Counted from the stretch's first letter, positions 31,500-41,264 are shown. The stretch: 64,000 nucleotides of DNA from Chimaeribacter coloradensis (GCF_002858715.1 NZ_PJZH01000003.1:124001-188000), one strand, 5' to 3'. Numbers and translations: made by a program. Notes: generated from the sequence alone by a model not told the origin.

Positions 31500-34400
31500 T
31501 TATAAAATGGCGCTCCACTTAGTTAATATAATTTCAGCCGCTGATTTTATTTTATCAATAATTACTTTACGATGGTTTTTTTCATGTTCACTATGTGCAC
31601 AAATGACTAATTCGACAAGCAGATTATGGTCTTTGTCAGATGGATCAAACTTGGGTAGATCGAGATGCTTAAATATGTCCGCTACTTGAATAGAAACATT
31701 ATGTGAGTTTATCCATTCTTGGACCGTAGCAGAATTCAATAACCCACAAAGGTAGTAGGCGGTTTCTTTATCATCAAAAGAAGCAAAATAAACTTTATGG
31801 TCAGGAATATAAGGTCGGGAACCAATAATAGGAACAATAGCATCACTTACAACTGCTGAATAAAAGGATGATGACATCTCAGGCCATATTACTTTCCATG
31901 GCTTAAAAGTATATTCTCCAATGTTGTAAATAGCATGAAAAGGAGCATCTTTCATTTGCAAACGATACGTCGATCTATTTGATAATAACTTTTCGAATGA
32001 TCTAAACCACCCGGATGTTTTCTTGTATTTTGATGAGTTAAGAGCGTTTTCTGCACTAATGTAATCTGCTGTTGAGATCCCTTTATTTGGTACAAAAGTG
32101 TATAACCGTTCAGTGCTATAGTTAGGTGAGCTAAGTTTCAAATAACATTCTTCAAAATCGCTAGCTCCTTTAATAAGTGGGTAAAGCATATCTGGTTCTA
32201 TCCACACCTGCTTTTTAGGGCCAATATCTTTACGTCCAGCTTCAGGTCGGCTCTGTATTTGAACTAATTCGCCATTATCTTGCAAAACTGGAACAAAATA
32301 TACCCCATTAAGATCAGTAGTAATTCCTTTACGACCTTTTACCCAATCGCATTGCTTAGATAAATATTTAATAGACTCGAATCTTCCAGGCGGTAAAATA
32401 GCCCAAGGTGATCCAGGCTCATTGACTGGAAATGCTTCTTTTTCCTCTGCTTCTATACGTGAAGAAACTTCATTCAGCGATAGAGAGGATTTGATAGACT
32501 TCGTTTTACCATTGGCCGCTTTCCATACTTGATATTTTACTGGATAAACCGCTTCTTTGTATGCCTTTTTAAAAATAGCAACCGTAGTATGGTTGCTTGC
32601 ATCCTCAAAAGGTTTTAAAGCTTTCATATCATCGACTGAAATAGGCTGTAGATGCATTGAGTTTTCAAGCTTTGGTTCAATTTTGAATGTTCTGAAACCG
32701 GCGGAAGAAGGGTTCTTAAAAAGCGTTCCAGTTATTACAAAAGCTAATTTCCCTTCATTTTTAAGCCATTTGTCTGCAACGGTATAAGTAATCATAGCAG
32801 AAATATCGAGTTCATTTCCGCCATGTCTTTTTGTGTTTGAAAATATCCCATACTGTTCACAAGTCGGCTTAACACGCTCGCGATAAAGATTTGGTAATTT
32901 AGACCAGCGGACCCATGGTGGATTACCAATTACCATATCAAACTGACCTGCTGTAGCAGACCAGAAAAAGTTTCTGACAAGCCTGAACCAAATGCCATTC
33001 CATTTCTTTTTATGTAAATTTAAAACTTGATCATATGTATAGCGAAGAGAAACGTCCCATTTTTCAAGAAGTTGACCATCTAACACACCAAATTTCAACA
33101 TTAATTTTTTTGAATCATTATATTCAAGGCCTGATTCAACATGTTGTCCCATCCGCTCGAAAACCTCATCAAGTAAATTGCGGTCTAAAGCAAGTTTTGA
33201 TGGTAAATGGATATCCAGTTTTGCAAATTGGCTACCAATTTTATATTCAACAATATGATCATCTTTTTGATCAGGAGAAGCTGCGGGTGAATAAATAGCA
33301 TCAGCCATAAGTACTGGGACTTCGAAAGAAACACCTGGGCACTGCGCCAAAAGATCGGCAATTTCTATTAAGAAATTTACCCTTGCTGTTTGGACAGCCA
33401 ATGGATTTAGATCAAACCCCCAAACGCTTTCGCATAAAATTTTTAGGGTCTTACGTGCATCCCATTTTTCTTTTAATGCAAGTTCTCGCTTAAGCCTTAT
33501 TACCGCAAGTAAGAATGCACCGGAACCACAAGTCGGATCTAATACTCGTTGATTTAAAAAATCTTCTTCTGAAACTTTTTTTAAAGTAAAATCTACTAGC
33601 CAATCCGGAGTATAAAATTCACCTAAGCTTTGCCTAAGTTTGCTGGGGACAAGCCCTTGATATAGATCGCGTAATACATCACGTGTTCTTTCTAAATGAT
33701 CAAGCCTATAAAGGGATAGAACAGATAACAATCTACGTAGGGATGGTATTAATTCAGAGGCGGAATTTTCTTTTCCTAAATCTATATACCAGCTAAAAAT
33801 AGCTTCTTCTATGAAGCCATTAATTCCTGCATCTTTGAATAATGCAGAACGTTCTATCGAGTTATCTAAAAAAGATAATAATTGGCTATCATCTTTTAAT
33901 GTGGCCATACTTTGAGCCGGTTGTTCAATTGCAGTCAACCCATGAGCGGAAATTATTTCAGCTGCAATAAGCTTAATCAGCATTGAATTATATGTGTGAA
34001 TTATGAACAAACGTGCTGAAATCGAATGCTCACTTTTTCCCGCCCATTTGAATGTCAACTCGTTATTGATTGCCTCAGCCTGCAACGCTGACATATCAGC
34101 AACCTGACCGTACATAGTTCTCCATTCTTCATAAAGCATTGATATTTTATTATTGCTATGGGTATCTAAAGCATTTTGGAGACCTGAAGATAAACTCTGC
34201 ATAAACTTTCTGGCATTTTCTGAGCCAAGGCCAAAATCTGCTAATAAGTTATCAGTAGTTAAAGCTTTTCGCGTATCAGAGCGAAATGCATCTAATACCA
34301 TTTCAACCGATTCAAAAGAAAATGGCATCAGGTGCTGACTTTTTATATTCCCGTCTACCAATTGTGCAAAGCAAATATGTTCACCATCAATAGCTATTCC

Positions 34401-34697
34401 AATAAAGTCAGATTCAGGGATGCCTGTATTAGCCGATTTACGTTGAATATAAATCTTAAGCCGATCATGCATGGCACTTTTAAATGCGGCACTTTCTTTA
34501 TTACCATGAAATAATCCGGGCGCTTTATACTCTATAATGACATGGTTTAAACTAGCGTCATTGCGATCCCGTTCCGCATTTAAATGAAGCCCAGTGGCAT
34601 CTTCAATGGCTTTGTTCCATGCAAATCGCACTTCTTCTTCATTCTGCCATGGTTTTAAACGTTTTTCTTGGATGGCTTCAAAAGCAGATTGATTCAT
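31500..34697 (-). CDS. Single-chain restriction/N6-adenine methylase protein (type IIG-like)
   Basis: The 1065-residue protein has a putative N-terminal nuclease region (NDASLNHVIIEYKAPG, a D...ExK pattern, about residue 50). The gamma-class adenine methylase follows with motif X GEFYTP, motif I LDPTCGSGAFLL (about residue 386) and motif IV GNPPWVRW (about residue 591). The C-terminal half is likely the target-recognition domain. It resembles Eco57I-type proteins in which one chain both methylates and cuts. No separate specificity gene is adjacent. Strong AT bias against the flanks indicates horizontal transfer. A phage-defence role is inferred. Confidence 0.82.
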   Translation of the reverse strand: MNQSAFEAIQEKRLKPWQNEEEVRFAWNKAIEDATGLHLNAERDRNDASLNHVIIEYKAPGLFHGNKESAAFKSAMHDRLKIYIQRKSANTGIPESDFIGIAIDGEHICFAQLVDGNIKSQHLMPFSFESVEMVLDAFRSDTRKALTTDNLLADFGLGSENARKFMQSLSSGLQNALDTHSNNKISMLYEEWRTMYGQVADMSALQAEAINNELTFKWAGKSEHSISARLFIIHTYNSMLIKLIAAEIISAHGLTAIEQPAQSMATLKDDSQLLSFLDNSIERSALFKDAGINGFIEEAIFSWYIDLGKENSASELIPSLRRLLSVLSLYRLDHLERTRDVLRDLYQGLVPSKLRQSLGEFYTPDWLVDFTLKKVSEEDFLNQRVLDPTCGSGAFLLAVIRLKRELALKEKWDARKTLKILCESVWGFDLNPLAVQTARVNFLIEIADLLAQCPGVSFEVPVLMADAIYSPAASPDQKDDHIVEYKIGSQFAKLDIHLPSKLALDRNLLDEVFERMGQHVESGLEYNDSKKLMLKFGVLDGQLLEKWDVSLRYTYDQVLNLHKKKWNGIWFRLVRNFFWSATAGQFDMVIGNPPWVRWSKLPNLYRERVKPTCEQYGIFSNTKRHGGNELDISAMITYTVADKWLKNEGKLAFVITGTLFKNPSSAGFRTFKIEPKLENSMHLQPISVDDMKALKPFEDASNHTTVAIFKKAYKEAVYPVKYQVWKAANGKTKSIKSSLSLNEVSSRIEAEEKEAFPVNEPGSPWAILPPGRFESIKYLSKQCDWVKGRKGITTDLNGVYFVPVLQDNGELVQIQSRPEAGRKDIGPKKQVWIEPDMLYPLIKGASDFEECYLKLSSPNYSTERLYTFVPNKGISTADYISAENALNSSKYKKTSGWFRSFEKLLSNRSTYRLQMKDAPFHAIYNIGEYTFKPWKVIWPEMSSSFYSAVVSDAIVPIIGSRPYIPDHKVYFASFDDKETAYYLCGLLNSATVQEWINSHNVSIQVADIFKHLDLPKFDPSDKDHNLLVELVICAHSEHEKNHRKVIIDKIKSAAEIILTKWSAIL

Positions 34698-35184
34698 TAT
34701 AAAGGCCTGTATATAGGTATATGATAAATACTATAAAAAACATAAATGCTATTTTAATACATTAAAAAGCCTATGTCTTCTTTAGAGAGTTACATTAATT
34801 TTACTAAATCATTACAAGAAATAATAGTCCGCTTTGTTAAAAAATAGTTCAAGCTAAGTGTTTTTTCAATCATCAAATCAGAATGTTACTCAGAATGAAA
34901 GAAGATTATAAGCATAGTAATATATTGTACTATAAAATATTTTGTACAAAAGGTAAACTGTTTAGAAAACTAGCAATAATTACCATACCTAGAGGTTTAT
35001 GGTATCCTGGGGCTACGGTATGGCAGACGTATGTATGATGCCACATGATTGATCCTCAACACATATATACATATATCTTATTTGGACTGCTAGTTAGATA
35101 TTGCTGTTGTTAAAGCCCTGAAATTGTCGTCCTGTAAAGGAATCATACTGACTTTTTAGTTTGTTATTTAATCAATGTCATCTC
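34698..35184. other. AT-rich intergenic region without a recognised gene
   Basis: Between the restriction gene and symE I see no credible coding frame. There is a short inverted repeat TACCAT/ATGGTA around 34982-35005 and several A/T runs that could hold promoters. A repeat of the leuX 3' end, which would mark the right border of an island, was looked for here and not seen. Confidence 0.55.
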
Positions 35185-35538
35185 CTATACCCGCTTCCCC
35201 GCCACCCCGTCAATAAACTCCCACACCTGCTTCTGTTTCCACTTAGAAAGCTTCTCCACCCGGCGCAGTGCCTGCATCAGCTCCGGTTCCGCTTCGTCCT
35301 GAGGTTTCTCTTCCGGTACTTCTTTCGCCATCAGCACAATGCACCCCTTCATCACGCGCACATCCACCTCCGTGCCGGTATCAAACCCCGCAGCGGCCAG
35401 CCACCTTCCTTTCATGATCACCGCCGGAATCCGGCTGTAATCTGGATAACGGCTCGCATAACCGACTCTTAAATGGCGATTACTTTCTTGGGTGGCTTCT
35501 GTTACTGAATTTTCTGCAATACAATCCTGAGCAGCCAT
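35185..35538 (-). CDS. symE: SymE toxin (SOS-induced, AbrB-like fold)
   Basis: The 117-residue protein has the SymE core: [20 protein letters not shown], then [20 protein letters not shown] and MKGCIVLMA, very close to E. coli SymE. E. coli SymE inhibits translation when overproduced, derives from the AbrB/MazE fold and is LexA-controlled, translation being blocked by antisense RNA SymR. As in E. coli it sits beside a restriction system. A LexA box lies about 77 bp upstream of the start and a SymR-like RNA gene overlaps the start. The protein appears intact. Confidence 0.93.
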   Translation of the reverse strand: MAAQDCIAENSVTEATQESNRHLRVGYASRYPDYSRIPAVIMKGRWLAAAGFDTGTEVDVRVMKGCIVLMAKEVPEEKPQDEAEPELMQALRRVEKLSKWKQKQVWEFIDGVAGKRV

Positions 35539-35610
35539 GATAACTACCTCGTTTAGTTGTTGCGGTTAGCGGTAAAGGTGTGTTGCACCACATCTTTGCC
35601 GCGCTTTATT
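35532..35610 (+). ncRNA. symR: SymR-like antisense RNA (predicted)
   Basis: On the strand opposite symE, a TACAAT -10 element (35520-35525) would start an RNA near 35532, over the symE start codon and ribosome site. A terminator-like hairpin GCGGTAAAGGTGTG/CACATCTTTGCCGC (35569-35602) followed by GCTTTATTT ends it, giving about 77-79 nt, the size of E. coli SymR (77 nt). The -35 is weak. Position, size and hairpin support the call; expression is not shown. Confidence 0.65.
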
Positions 35611-35614
35611 TACC

Positions 35615-35630
35615 CTGTAAAAATAACCAG
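35615..35630. promoter_or_regulatory. LexA box upstream of symE
   Basis: CTGTAAAAATAACCAG fits CTG-N10-CAG with an AT-rich centre and lies upstream of the symE 5' region. E. coli symE is LexA-repressed. Confidence 0.7.
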
Positions 35631-35775
35631 TCAGACAATAAAAAGCCAGATGAAAATAAATGAAAATCATCGGCGAAATAATGCGGCATGTATTCCTTTT
35701 TTACTGGGGTAAATAAAAGAAAATCTGAAAAGTTTAAATATAATAAGGAACGAAATAGAAGCATGCCTTATTATT

Positions 35776-36348
35776 TCAGCTCAAATCATGCAGATCTTTA
35801 TCCAGCGGTGGGGTGAGCGAAATATCTAAGAATTCTACCTCTAACCCCTGGCGCTCTGGGGTGCAGCACATCACACCGACTTTCACCGTTCCTGCCGGGA
35901 AATAGCTTAAGCGCAGCAGCGGCCAGTGTCGGCCGTCGGTGGAGTACTGCAACCGCAGGCTGTCGCCTTTGCGGGTCAGGCGGAGCCAGAAGGTGCGCGG
36001 GTCGCCGGGGAAAATGCCGGTCGCCCAGTCGGAGTGGCCGAGCGTCAGCACGCTGCCGATGGCAGGCGCGCCGTCATTGTACTCAATACCCGCTTTCAGC
36101 CAGTGATGGTCATCGGCCATCAGCATGATCCCGGCCTGATCGTAGAGCATGTTGAAATCCGCACACACTTTTACCTGAAAGGTGAAGTCTTCGGTGACTT
36201 CCGTGGCGTAGATGTGCCCGGAAAAGCGTTCGAAGCCGTACCAAGTCTTGCGCCAGAAATCGGTGTGAGCATCCGTGACGACCGTTAATTTATCGTTCTG
36301 GTAGTGCCACTGTTGCGGTTCGTTAATCCAGGAAAACGTGTTGCGCAT
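35776..36348 (-). CDS. DUF1349 domain-containing protein
   Basis: The 190-residue protein is of the DUF1349 (concanavalin-like beta-sandwich) family, with FWRKTWYGFERFSGHIYATE, DQAGIMLMADDHHWLKAGIEY and YFPAGTVKVGVMCCTPERQG. No signal peptide. The molecular role is unknown; similar folds bind carbohydrates. It lies downstream of the amino-acid ABC operon but 206 bp away, beyond a hairpin, so it is probably separate. Confidence 0.85.
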   Translation of the reverse strand: MRNTFSWINEPQQWHYQNDKLTVVTDAHTDFWRKTWYGFERFSGHIYATEVTEDFTFQVKVCADFNMLYDQAGIMLMADDHHWLKAGIEYNDGAPAIGSVLTLGHSDWATGIFPGDPRTFWLRLTRKGDSLRLQYSTDGRHWPLLRLSYFPAGTVKVGVMCCTPERQGLEVEFLDISLTPPLDKDLHDLS

Positions 36349-36505
36349 CGGGTCTCCGGGGGCAGGCAGGGAATAATAGGGAAGAGTGTATGCACTGGCA
36401 GGGGAGAATGGCGACGGTAAGGGCGGAAAAAGTAAAGTCTCTGAGATATATCAAATTACGGGAACGAACAGCTTGCCGGACGAGTGAATAGAGGGTGCGG
36501 AAACG

Positions 36506-36527
36506 CTGCCCGCCTTGCGGCGGGCAG
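36506..36527 (-). terminator. Hairpin after the FAD oxidoreductase gene
   Basis: A perfect 9-bp stem CTGCCCGCC/GGCGGGCAG with TTGC loop lies just past the operon's last stop. No T-run; probable transcript end. Confidence 0.5.
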
Positions 36528-36554
36528 GCATTCACCTTTATTCAGAACCCAAAA

Positions 36555-37670
36555 TCACCCAAACCGCTCGGCACGGAACGTGGCGAGCATCGGGTGTTTT
36601 TCGCCGGTGAGGATTTCATCGGCCAGCAGTTCGCCGACGATCAGCGCCAGGGTAGCGCCGGAGTGGGTAAACGCCACAAAGCAGCCGGGCACGCGCGCCA
36701 GTTCGCCGAGTACCGGGTTGCCGTCGCCGGGGATCGGTTTGGGGCCGAGTTTCCAGCTCGCGGCCTTGAGCGCTGTGCCGTCGCCGACCAGCGCGCCCGC
36801 TTCCTGCATCAGCTTGTCGACCACGCTTTCGGCAATGGTGTAGCGGCCGTCCGGTTGCTGCACAATGTCCTCTTCATACCAGTCGTGGTCTGCCGCCAGC
36901 GTGCTGCCCGGGTTGGGGCGGATGGCGGCGCGCGGCGTGTTCATCACCACTTTCAGGCCGTGCGCGGTGGGCTGGCTGATGACCAGCATCGAAACCGGCG
37001 AACCGTTGGGAATGGTGACGCCGAGCGGCGCGACCACCTCCGGCGTCCAGGGGCCGCAGGCCACCAGCACCGCGTCGGCCCGCAGTTCGCCTTTATCGGC
37101 GCTGCGGATGCCGCAGGCGCGCCCGTTCTCGGTCAGCACCTCCGCTTTCCCGGCCTGCTCGACTATCTCACCGCCCAGGTCGCGGAACTGTTGGGCGAGA
37201 AACTCAATTAAATGCGGCAGGCTTACCCAGCCTTCGCCGGGGTTGAAGATCGCGGCGTCCGCCACCACGCGCGGGTTAACGCGGCTGTCCACCGCCGCTA
37301 CACCGTCAGCATCGACCAGATGGGAGTCGTAGCCGTGCGCCTTCTCGTAGGCGTGGCGGGCGCGGGTACCGGCGGCGTCGTTCGCTGCCCAGCAGAGGCC
37401 GCCGTCAAAGCGCAGCCAGTCGCGCGTCGGGTCTTGCGCGAACAGCGTGCGGTAGCGGTCGATGCCCGCCATCCGCAGTGCGTGGTAGGGCAGGGTACGC
37501 TCGCCCGCCGAGTTCAGCCACGACAGCGACCGGCCAGAGGCCCCGGAGCACAGCTCCGCTTCCGTCACCAGCGTCACCTGCGCGCCCCGTTTTGCCAGTT
37601 CCAACGCTGTAGAGACACCCAGCACGCCGCCGCCCAGTACCACGACTTTTTTATCTGAATTCAGAGACAT
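36555..37670 (-). CDS. FAD-dependent amine/amino-acid oxidoreductase (DAO family)
   Basis: The 371-residue flavoprotein has the N-terminal Rossmann motif VVLGGGVLGVSTALELAKRG, CSGASGRSLSWLN, and the C-terminal FAD-contact region CFVAFTHSGATLALIVGELL typical of D-amino acid dehydrogenase, sarcosine oxidase and glycine oxidase relatives. It likely oxidises a secondary amine or D-amino acid. It is the last gene of the LacI-controlled ABC operon, so its substrate is probably the imported compound or a derivative. The exact substrate cannot be told from sequence. Confidence 0.85.
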   Translation of the reverse strand: MSLNSDKKVVVLGGGVLGVSTALELAKRGAQVTLVTEAELCSGASGRSLSWLNSAGERTLPYHALRMAGIDRYRTLFAQDPTRDWLRFDGGLCWAANDAAGTRARHAYEKAHGYDSHLVDADGVAAVDSRVNPRVVADAAIFNPGEGWVSLPHLIEFLAQQFRDLGGEIVEQAGKAEVLTENGRACGIRSADKGELRADAVLVACGPWTPEVVAPLGVTIPNGSPVSMLVISQPTAHGLKVVMNTPRAAIRPNPGSTLAADHDWYEEDIVQQPDGRYTIAESVVDKLMQEAGALVGDGTALKAASWKLGPKPIPGDGNPVLGELARVPGCFVAFTHSGATLALIVGELLADEILTGEKHPMLATFRAERFG

Positions 37671-37709
37671 TGTTCTGTTCCTTGCAATAAGAGGAAAAGG
37701 GAACGCCGT

Positions 37710-38789
37710 TCAGGCGTTGCGCACCGCAAAGCGCGCATGGAGATCGTCAATCAGCCGCAACACCGCCAGCGCCTCGCGGGCCTCTACCGGGGCGGGTGCG
37801 CCGTCATGCAGGGCGCGCGCCAGTTGCTGGTAAAAGGCGGGGTAGTTGCCGCGCTCATGGGGCACCGGCTGAGCGTTATCGCCCTCGCCGAGCGCGCCCC
37901 ACTGGGCGGCAGGCGTCACGCCGTAAGCCGCATCGGTGGGCGTCATCCCCGCCGCCAGCGACGGCTCCTGATTATCCAGCCCCCAACTGGTGAAAGCGGC
38001 GCGGCTGCCGAGCAGGTGGAAACGCGGGGCCGGGCGCGCCGCCTGGCCATTCATCCACAGCCGGGAGCGCACGCCGTTCTCATGCAGCAGCGAGACGAAG
38101 GCGTCTTCATCGCTGTCAGAAATCGCCGGGGAGCCGTAACGCGCCAGCTCCGCTGAGGCCTCGCGCACCGGGCCGAACAGCTGGATCGCTTGATCGATCA
38201 GGTGGCTACCGAGATCCAGCAGCAGCCCGCCGCCCTCCGCGAGGGTGACGCGGTCGCGCCAGTTGCCGAACCCCTCCGGCCGCCACCACTCAAAGCGTGA
38301 CTCAAAACTGCGCACCCGCCCCAGTTGCTCCTCTGCCAGCAGGCGCTTCAGCGTCAGGAAGTCGCCGTCCCAGCGGCGGTTATGGAACACCGTCAGCAGC
38401 GTGTTGTTGGCCTGCGCCTCGGCGATCATCGTCTCGGCTTCGGCGGCGTTGGCAGCGAACGGCTTATCCACCACCAGGTGCAGGCCGCGGCGGCTGGCGT
38501 CATGCGCCTGCTGGGCGTGCTGCGCAGGCGGCGTGCCGAGCACGATCAGGTCAAGGGCCAGCGCGCCGCTGTCGATCTGCTGCATCAGCGCATCCCAGTC
38601 GGCAATCAGGCGCGCCTGCGGGTAGCGCTGTTGCGCGGCCTGGCGGCGTTCCGCGTTGCCGGTGACAATCGCCGCCAGGCTGAAGTGTGGGTCAGCGGCC
38701 AGCAGCGGCGCGTGGAACACCTGCCCGGAGATGCCGAAGCCGACCAGCGCGGTGCGGATAACCGGGGATGAAACCCGTTGGTGCGTCAT
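37710..38789 (-). CDS. Gfo/Idh/MocA family NAD(P)-dependent oxidoreductase
   Basis: The 359-residue protein has an N-terminal NAD(P)-binding fold (TALVGFGISGQVFHAPLLAA), the HLVVDKPFAANAAEAE segment with the family's EKP-like lysine, and GLLLDLGSHLIDQAIQLFG in the catalytic domain. The family oxidises sugars, inositols and related polyols or imines. The start overlaps the ATP-binding gene stop (TAATG), so it is coupled to the transporter. It resembles E. coli YdgJ/YhhX-type enzymes; substrate unknown. Confidence 0.87.
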   Translation of the reverse strand: MTHQRVSSPVIRTALVGFGISGQVFHAPLLAADPHFSLAAIVTGNAERRQAAQQRYPQARLIADWDALMQQIDSGALALDLIVLGTPPAQHAQQAHDASRRGLHLVVDKPFAANAAEAETMIAEAQANNTLLTVFHNRRWDGDFLTLKRLLAEEQLGRVRSFESRFEWWRPEGFGNWRDRVTLAEGGGLLLDLGSHLIDQAIQLFGPVREASAELARYGSPAISDSDEDAFVSLLHENGVRSRLWMNGQAARPAPRFHLLGSRAAFTSWGLDNQEPSLAAGMTPTDAAYGVTPAAQWGALGEGDNAQPVPHERGNYPAFYQQLARALHDGAPAPVEAREALAVLRLIDDLHARFAVRNA

Positions 38790-39550
38790 TACAGAACCTC
38801 CGAAAGAAAACGTTGCAGGCGCGGCGACTGCGGCCGGTCAAAAATCGCGTCCGGCGGGCCGAACTCGACGATCTCGCCTTCATCCATAAACACCACCTGA
38901 TCGGCCACGCGGCGCGCGAAGCCCATCTCATGCGTCACCACCGCCATCGTCATGCCGCGCTTGCAGAGGTCTGCCATCAGCGAGAGCACGCCTTTGACCA
39001 GCTCCGGGTCGAGGGCGGAGGTCGCCTCATCAAACAGCATCACTTCCGGGTCCATCGCCAGCGCGCGGGCAATCGCCACCCGCTGCTGCTGGCCGCCGGA
39101 GAGGTCGCGCGGCCGGTGGTCGGCGCGCTGGCCGAGGCCCACCTCCTCAAGCCGCTGGCGAGCGATCGCCATCGCCTCGGCTTTCGGCATCCCTTTGACT
39201 TTCCAGGGAGCGAGCGCCACGTTCTCCAGCGCGCTGTGGTCAGGGAACAGGTTAAAGTGCTGGAATACCATGCCGATGCGCAGCCGCAGCGCGTCGGGCT
39301 TCTCACGCAGTACCGACTTGCCCGCCAGCAGCACATCGCCGGACTGCGGCTCATGCAGCCGGTTGATGCCGCGCAGCAGCGTTGACTTGCCCGAGCCGGA
39401 CGGGCCGATGATGCAGGTGGTGGAGCCGGGCGCGATCTTCAGCGACACCTTGCGCAGCACCTGCACCGGCCCGTAGGCCAGCGTCAGGTCGCGCAGCTCC
39501 AGGCTGGCACCGTGGTAGGCTCCGGCGGGGGTATGGGGTTGGGTCATCAT
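38789..39550 (-). CDS. Polar amino-acid ABC transporter ATP-binding protein
   Basis: The 253-residue ATPase has Walker A GPSGSGKSTLL, signature LSGGQQQRVAIARALA, Walker B VMLFDEATSALDPEL and the H-loop VTHEM, with the GlnQ/HisP-like pattern MVFQHFNLFPDHSALENV. It powers uptake by the permease encoded directly upstream. Its stop overlaps the next gene; its start touches the permease stop. It is part of the five-gene operon repressed by the divergent LacI-type protein. Confidence 0.95.
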   Translation of the reverse strand: MMTQPHTPAGAYHGASLELRDLTLAYGPVQVLRKVSLKIAPGSTTCIIGPSGSGKSTLLRGINRLHEPQSGDVLLAGKSVLREKPDALRLRIGMVFQHFNLFPDHSALENVALAPWKVKGMPKAEAMAIARQRLEEVGLGQRADHRPRDLSGGQQQRVAIARALAMDPEVMLFDEATSALDPELVKGVLSLMADLCKRGMTMAVVTHEMGFARRVADQVVFMDEGEIVEFGPPDAIFDRPQSPRLQRFLSEVL

Positions 39551-40368
39551 TATTGTCCTCGCTCGGTGATCAGCGGGTTGATCGCGCCGCCGGTCAGGGC
39601 GGGGGCGGGCTTTTGCTGCACCTCGGCCACCTCTTTCAGCCCGCTTTGTGGGGCGGTCAGTCGGCGGCGGCCGGTGCGGTAGCGCACATCGATATAGTTC
39701 ACCGCATGGGTCAGCGGCACGGTGATGATCAGGTAGAACAGGCCCGCCAGCAGCAGCGGCGAGAGGTTGCCGGTGAGCACGGCGGCATCCTGCCCGACGC
39801 GGAACAGCTCGCGCTGGCCGGTCATCAGCCCCAGCAGGTAGACCAGCGAGGAGTCTTTGATGATGGCGATGAACTGGTTGACGATCGCCGGCAGCACGCG
39901 GCGGATGCCCTGCGGGATAATCACCAGCCGCATCGCGCGGCCGTAGCTCATGCCGAGCGCGCGGCAGGCCTCCATCTGGCCTTTCTCAATGCTCTGGATG
40001 CCGGAGCGGAATATCTCGCCCATATAGGCGCTGGCGATCAGGCTCAGGGCAAAAATGCCGAGCGGATAGGGCGTCGGCCCAAAAATCTGATAGCTGAAGC
40101 GGGCAAGCCCCTGACCAATCAGCAGGATGGTTAAAATCGACGGCAGCCCGCGGAACAGGTCGGTATAGAGGCGCGCCGGGACGCGCAGCCAGCGCGACGG
40201 CGAGATGCCCATCAGCGCCAGGATCAAGCCGAACAGCGTGCCGAGGATAGTGGCCGCCACGGAGATAATGAGGGTGTTCACCAGCCCGGTGCTGAGCAGC
40301 TGCGGCAGCACCTCGAGCATCGACGGCAGGTCAAAAAAGGTGCGGGAAAGTACAGTTAACAGATCCAT
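39550..40368 (-). CDS. Polar amino-acid ABC transporter permease
   Basis: The 272-residue HisMQ-type permease has five or so membrane segments (GLVNTLIISVAATILGTLFG; LIASAYMGEIFRSGIQSI). The EAA-loop region QMEACRALGMSYGRAMRLVI is the coupling site for the ATPase. One permease gene suggests a homodimer. The C-terminal tail after the last segment (RYRTGRRRLTAPQSGLKEVA) is longer than usual and cytoplasmic. It is second in the operon. Confidence 0.93.
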   Translation of the reverse strand: MDLLTVLSRTFFDLPSMLEVLPQLLSTGLVNTLIISVAATILGTLFGLILALMGISPSRWLRVPARLYTDLFRGLPSILTILLIGQGLARFSYQIFGPTPYPLGIFALSLIASAYMGEIFRSGIQSIEKGQMEACRALGMSYGRAMRLVIIPQGIRRVLPAIVNQFIAIIKDSSLVYLLGLMTGQRELFRVGQDAAVLTGNLSPLLLAGLFYLIITVPLTHAVNYIDVRYRTGRRRLTAPQSGLKEVAEVQQKPAPALTGGAINPLITERGQ

Positions 40369-40445
40369 AGCCGTATCTCACTGAAAGCGGGTGACGGGCG
40401 CGCCCATCACCTGTTGAGCGGACTGAACGCAGGGCGTTCGCGGAG

Positions 40446-41264
40446 TTACTGGGGCAGGTACTGCTTCGGCAGCGGCGAGCCGGGGAACCACTTCTCGTAA
40501 AGCTGTTTCCAGGTGCCGTCCTGCATCGCGTCTTTGATGGCTTTATCCAACGCAGCTTTGAACGCCGGTTTATCTTTGGCGATCGCCACCCCGGCCGGGG
40601 CATCGAAAGAGGGAATATCCGCCGCCGTGACCAGTTTGAAGCGTTCGGCGTAGCTTTTGGCGGCCTCGTTATCGAGGAAAATCGCGTCCAGCGTGCCGTT
40701 GTTCAGCGCGGAGACGGCGGCGTTATTGTCGGGGAAGCGCACCACATCGGTCTGTTTAAAGTGCTGGATCGCATAGGCCTCCTGCAGGGTGCCCTGCACC
40801 ACACCCATTCGCTTGTTCGCCAGCGTCTCTACGTTTTTCACGCCGGAGTCACTGCGCGTCAGCACCGTGAGGAACCCCACCAGGTAGCCGGTGGAGAAGT
40901 CCACGGTTTTGGCGCGTGCCGGGGTGATGCCGATGGCCGCGACGCCCGCGTCATACTGGCCGTTGGCGACCGCCGGCAAAATGGCGGTGAAGTCCTGGCC
41001 GATAAAATCGACCTGCTCGATCCCGAGGCGGTGCGCGACGTTCTTGAAGAACTCCACATCGAAGCCGGTGAACTGGCCGGTTTTGTCGGTGAAGGTGTAG
41101 GGTTTGGCGTCCCCGAGGCTGGCAACCCGCATATGGCCCGGCTCGATCAGGCCGTAGGGGTTGTTGTCTGCGGCATTCGCGCCGAAGGAGCAGAAAGCGA
41201 TCGACGCAAACAGCGTGGCGGCCAGGGCAGGCAGGCGGTGGTGCAGGTGGTTGTGCGATGTCAT
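40446..41264 (-). CDS. Amino-acid ABC transporter substrate-binding protein
   Basis: The 272-residue periplasmic protein has a signal peptide ([20 protein letters not shown], cleavage after ANA). It then has the SBP family 3 pattern [35 protein letters not shown] and [20 protein letters not shown]. It is first gene of the operon and lies under the twin LacI-type operators. Binding-pocket residues do not allow a firm ligand call; a polar amino acid or amino-sugar conjugate is likely. Confidence 0.93.
   Translation of the reverse strand: MTSHNHLHHRLPALAATLFASIAFCSFGANAADNNPYGLIEPGHMRVASLGDAKPYTFTDKTGQFTGFDVEFFKNVAHRLGIEQVDFIGQDFTAILPAVANGQYDAGVAAIGITPARAKTVDFSTGYLVGFLTVLTRSDSGVKNVETLANKRMGVVQGTLQEAYAIQHFKQTDVVRFPDNNAAVSALNNGTLDAIFLDNEAAKSYAERFKLVTAADIPSFDAPAGVAIAKDKPAFKAALDKAIKDAMQDGTWKQLYEKWFPGSPLPKQYLPQ

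Noticed and set aside
31500-34697. Possibility that the large methylase is BREX PglX or a DISARM methylase
   Set aside because: No partner genes (pglZ, brxC, drm) are nearby and a nuclease-like N-terminus is present, favouring a stand-alone restriction-methylation protein.
34700-35180. Search for a duplicated leuX 3' end marking an island border
   Set aside because: No match to the tRNA 3' segment was seen here, so attachment sites are not annotated.
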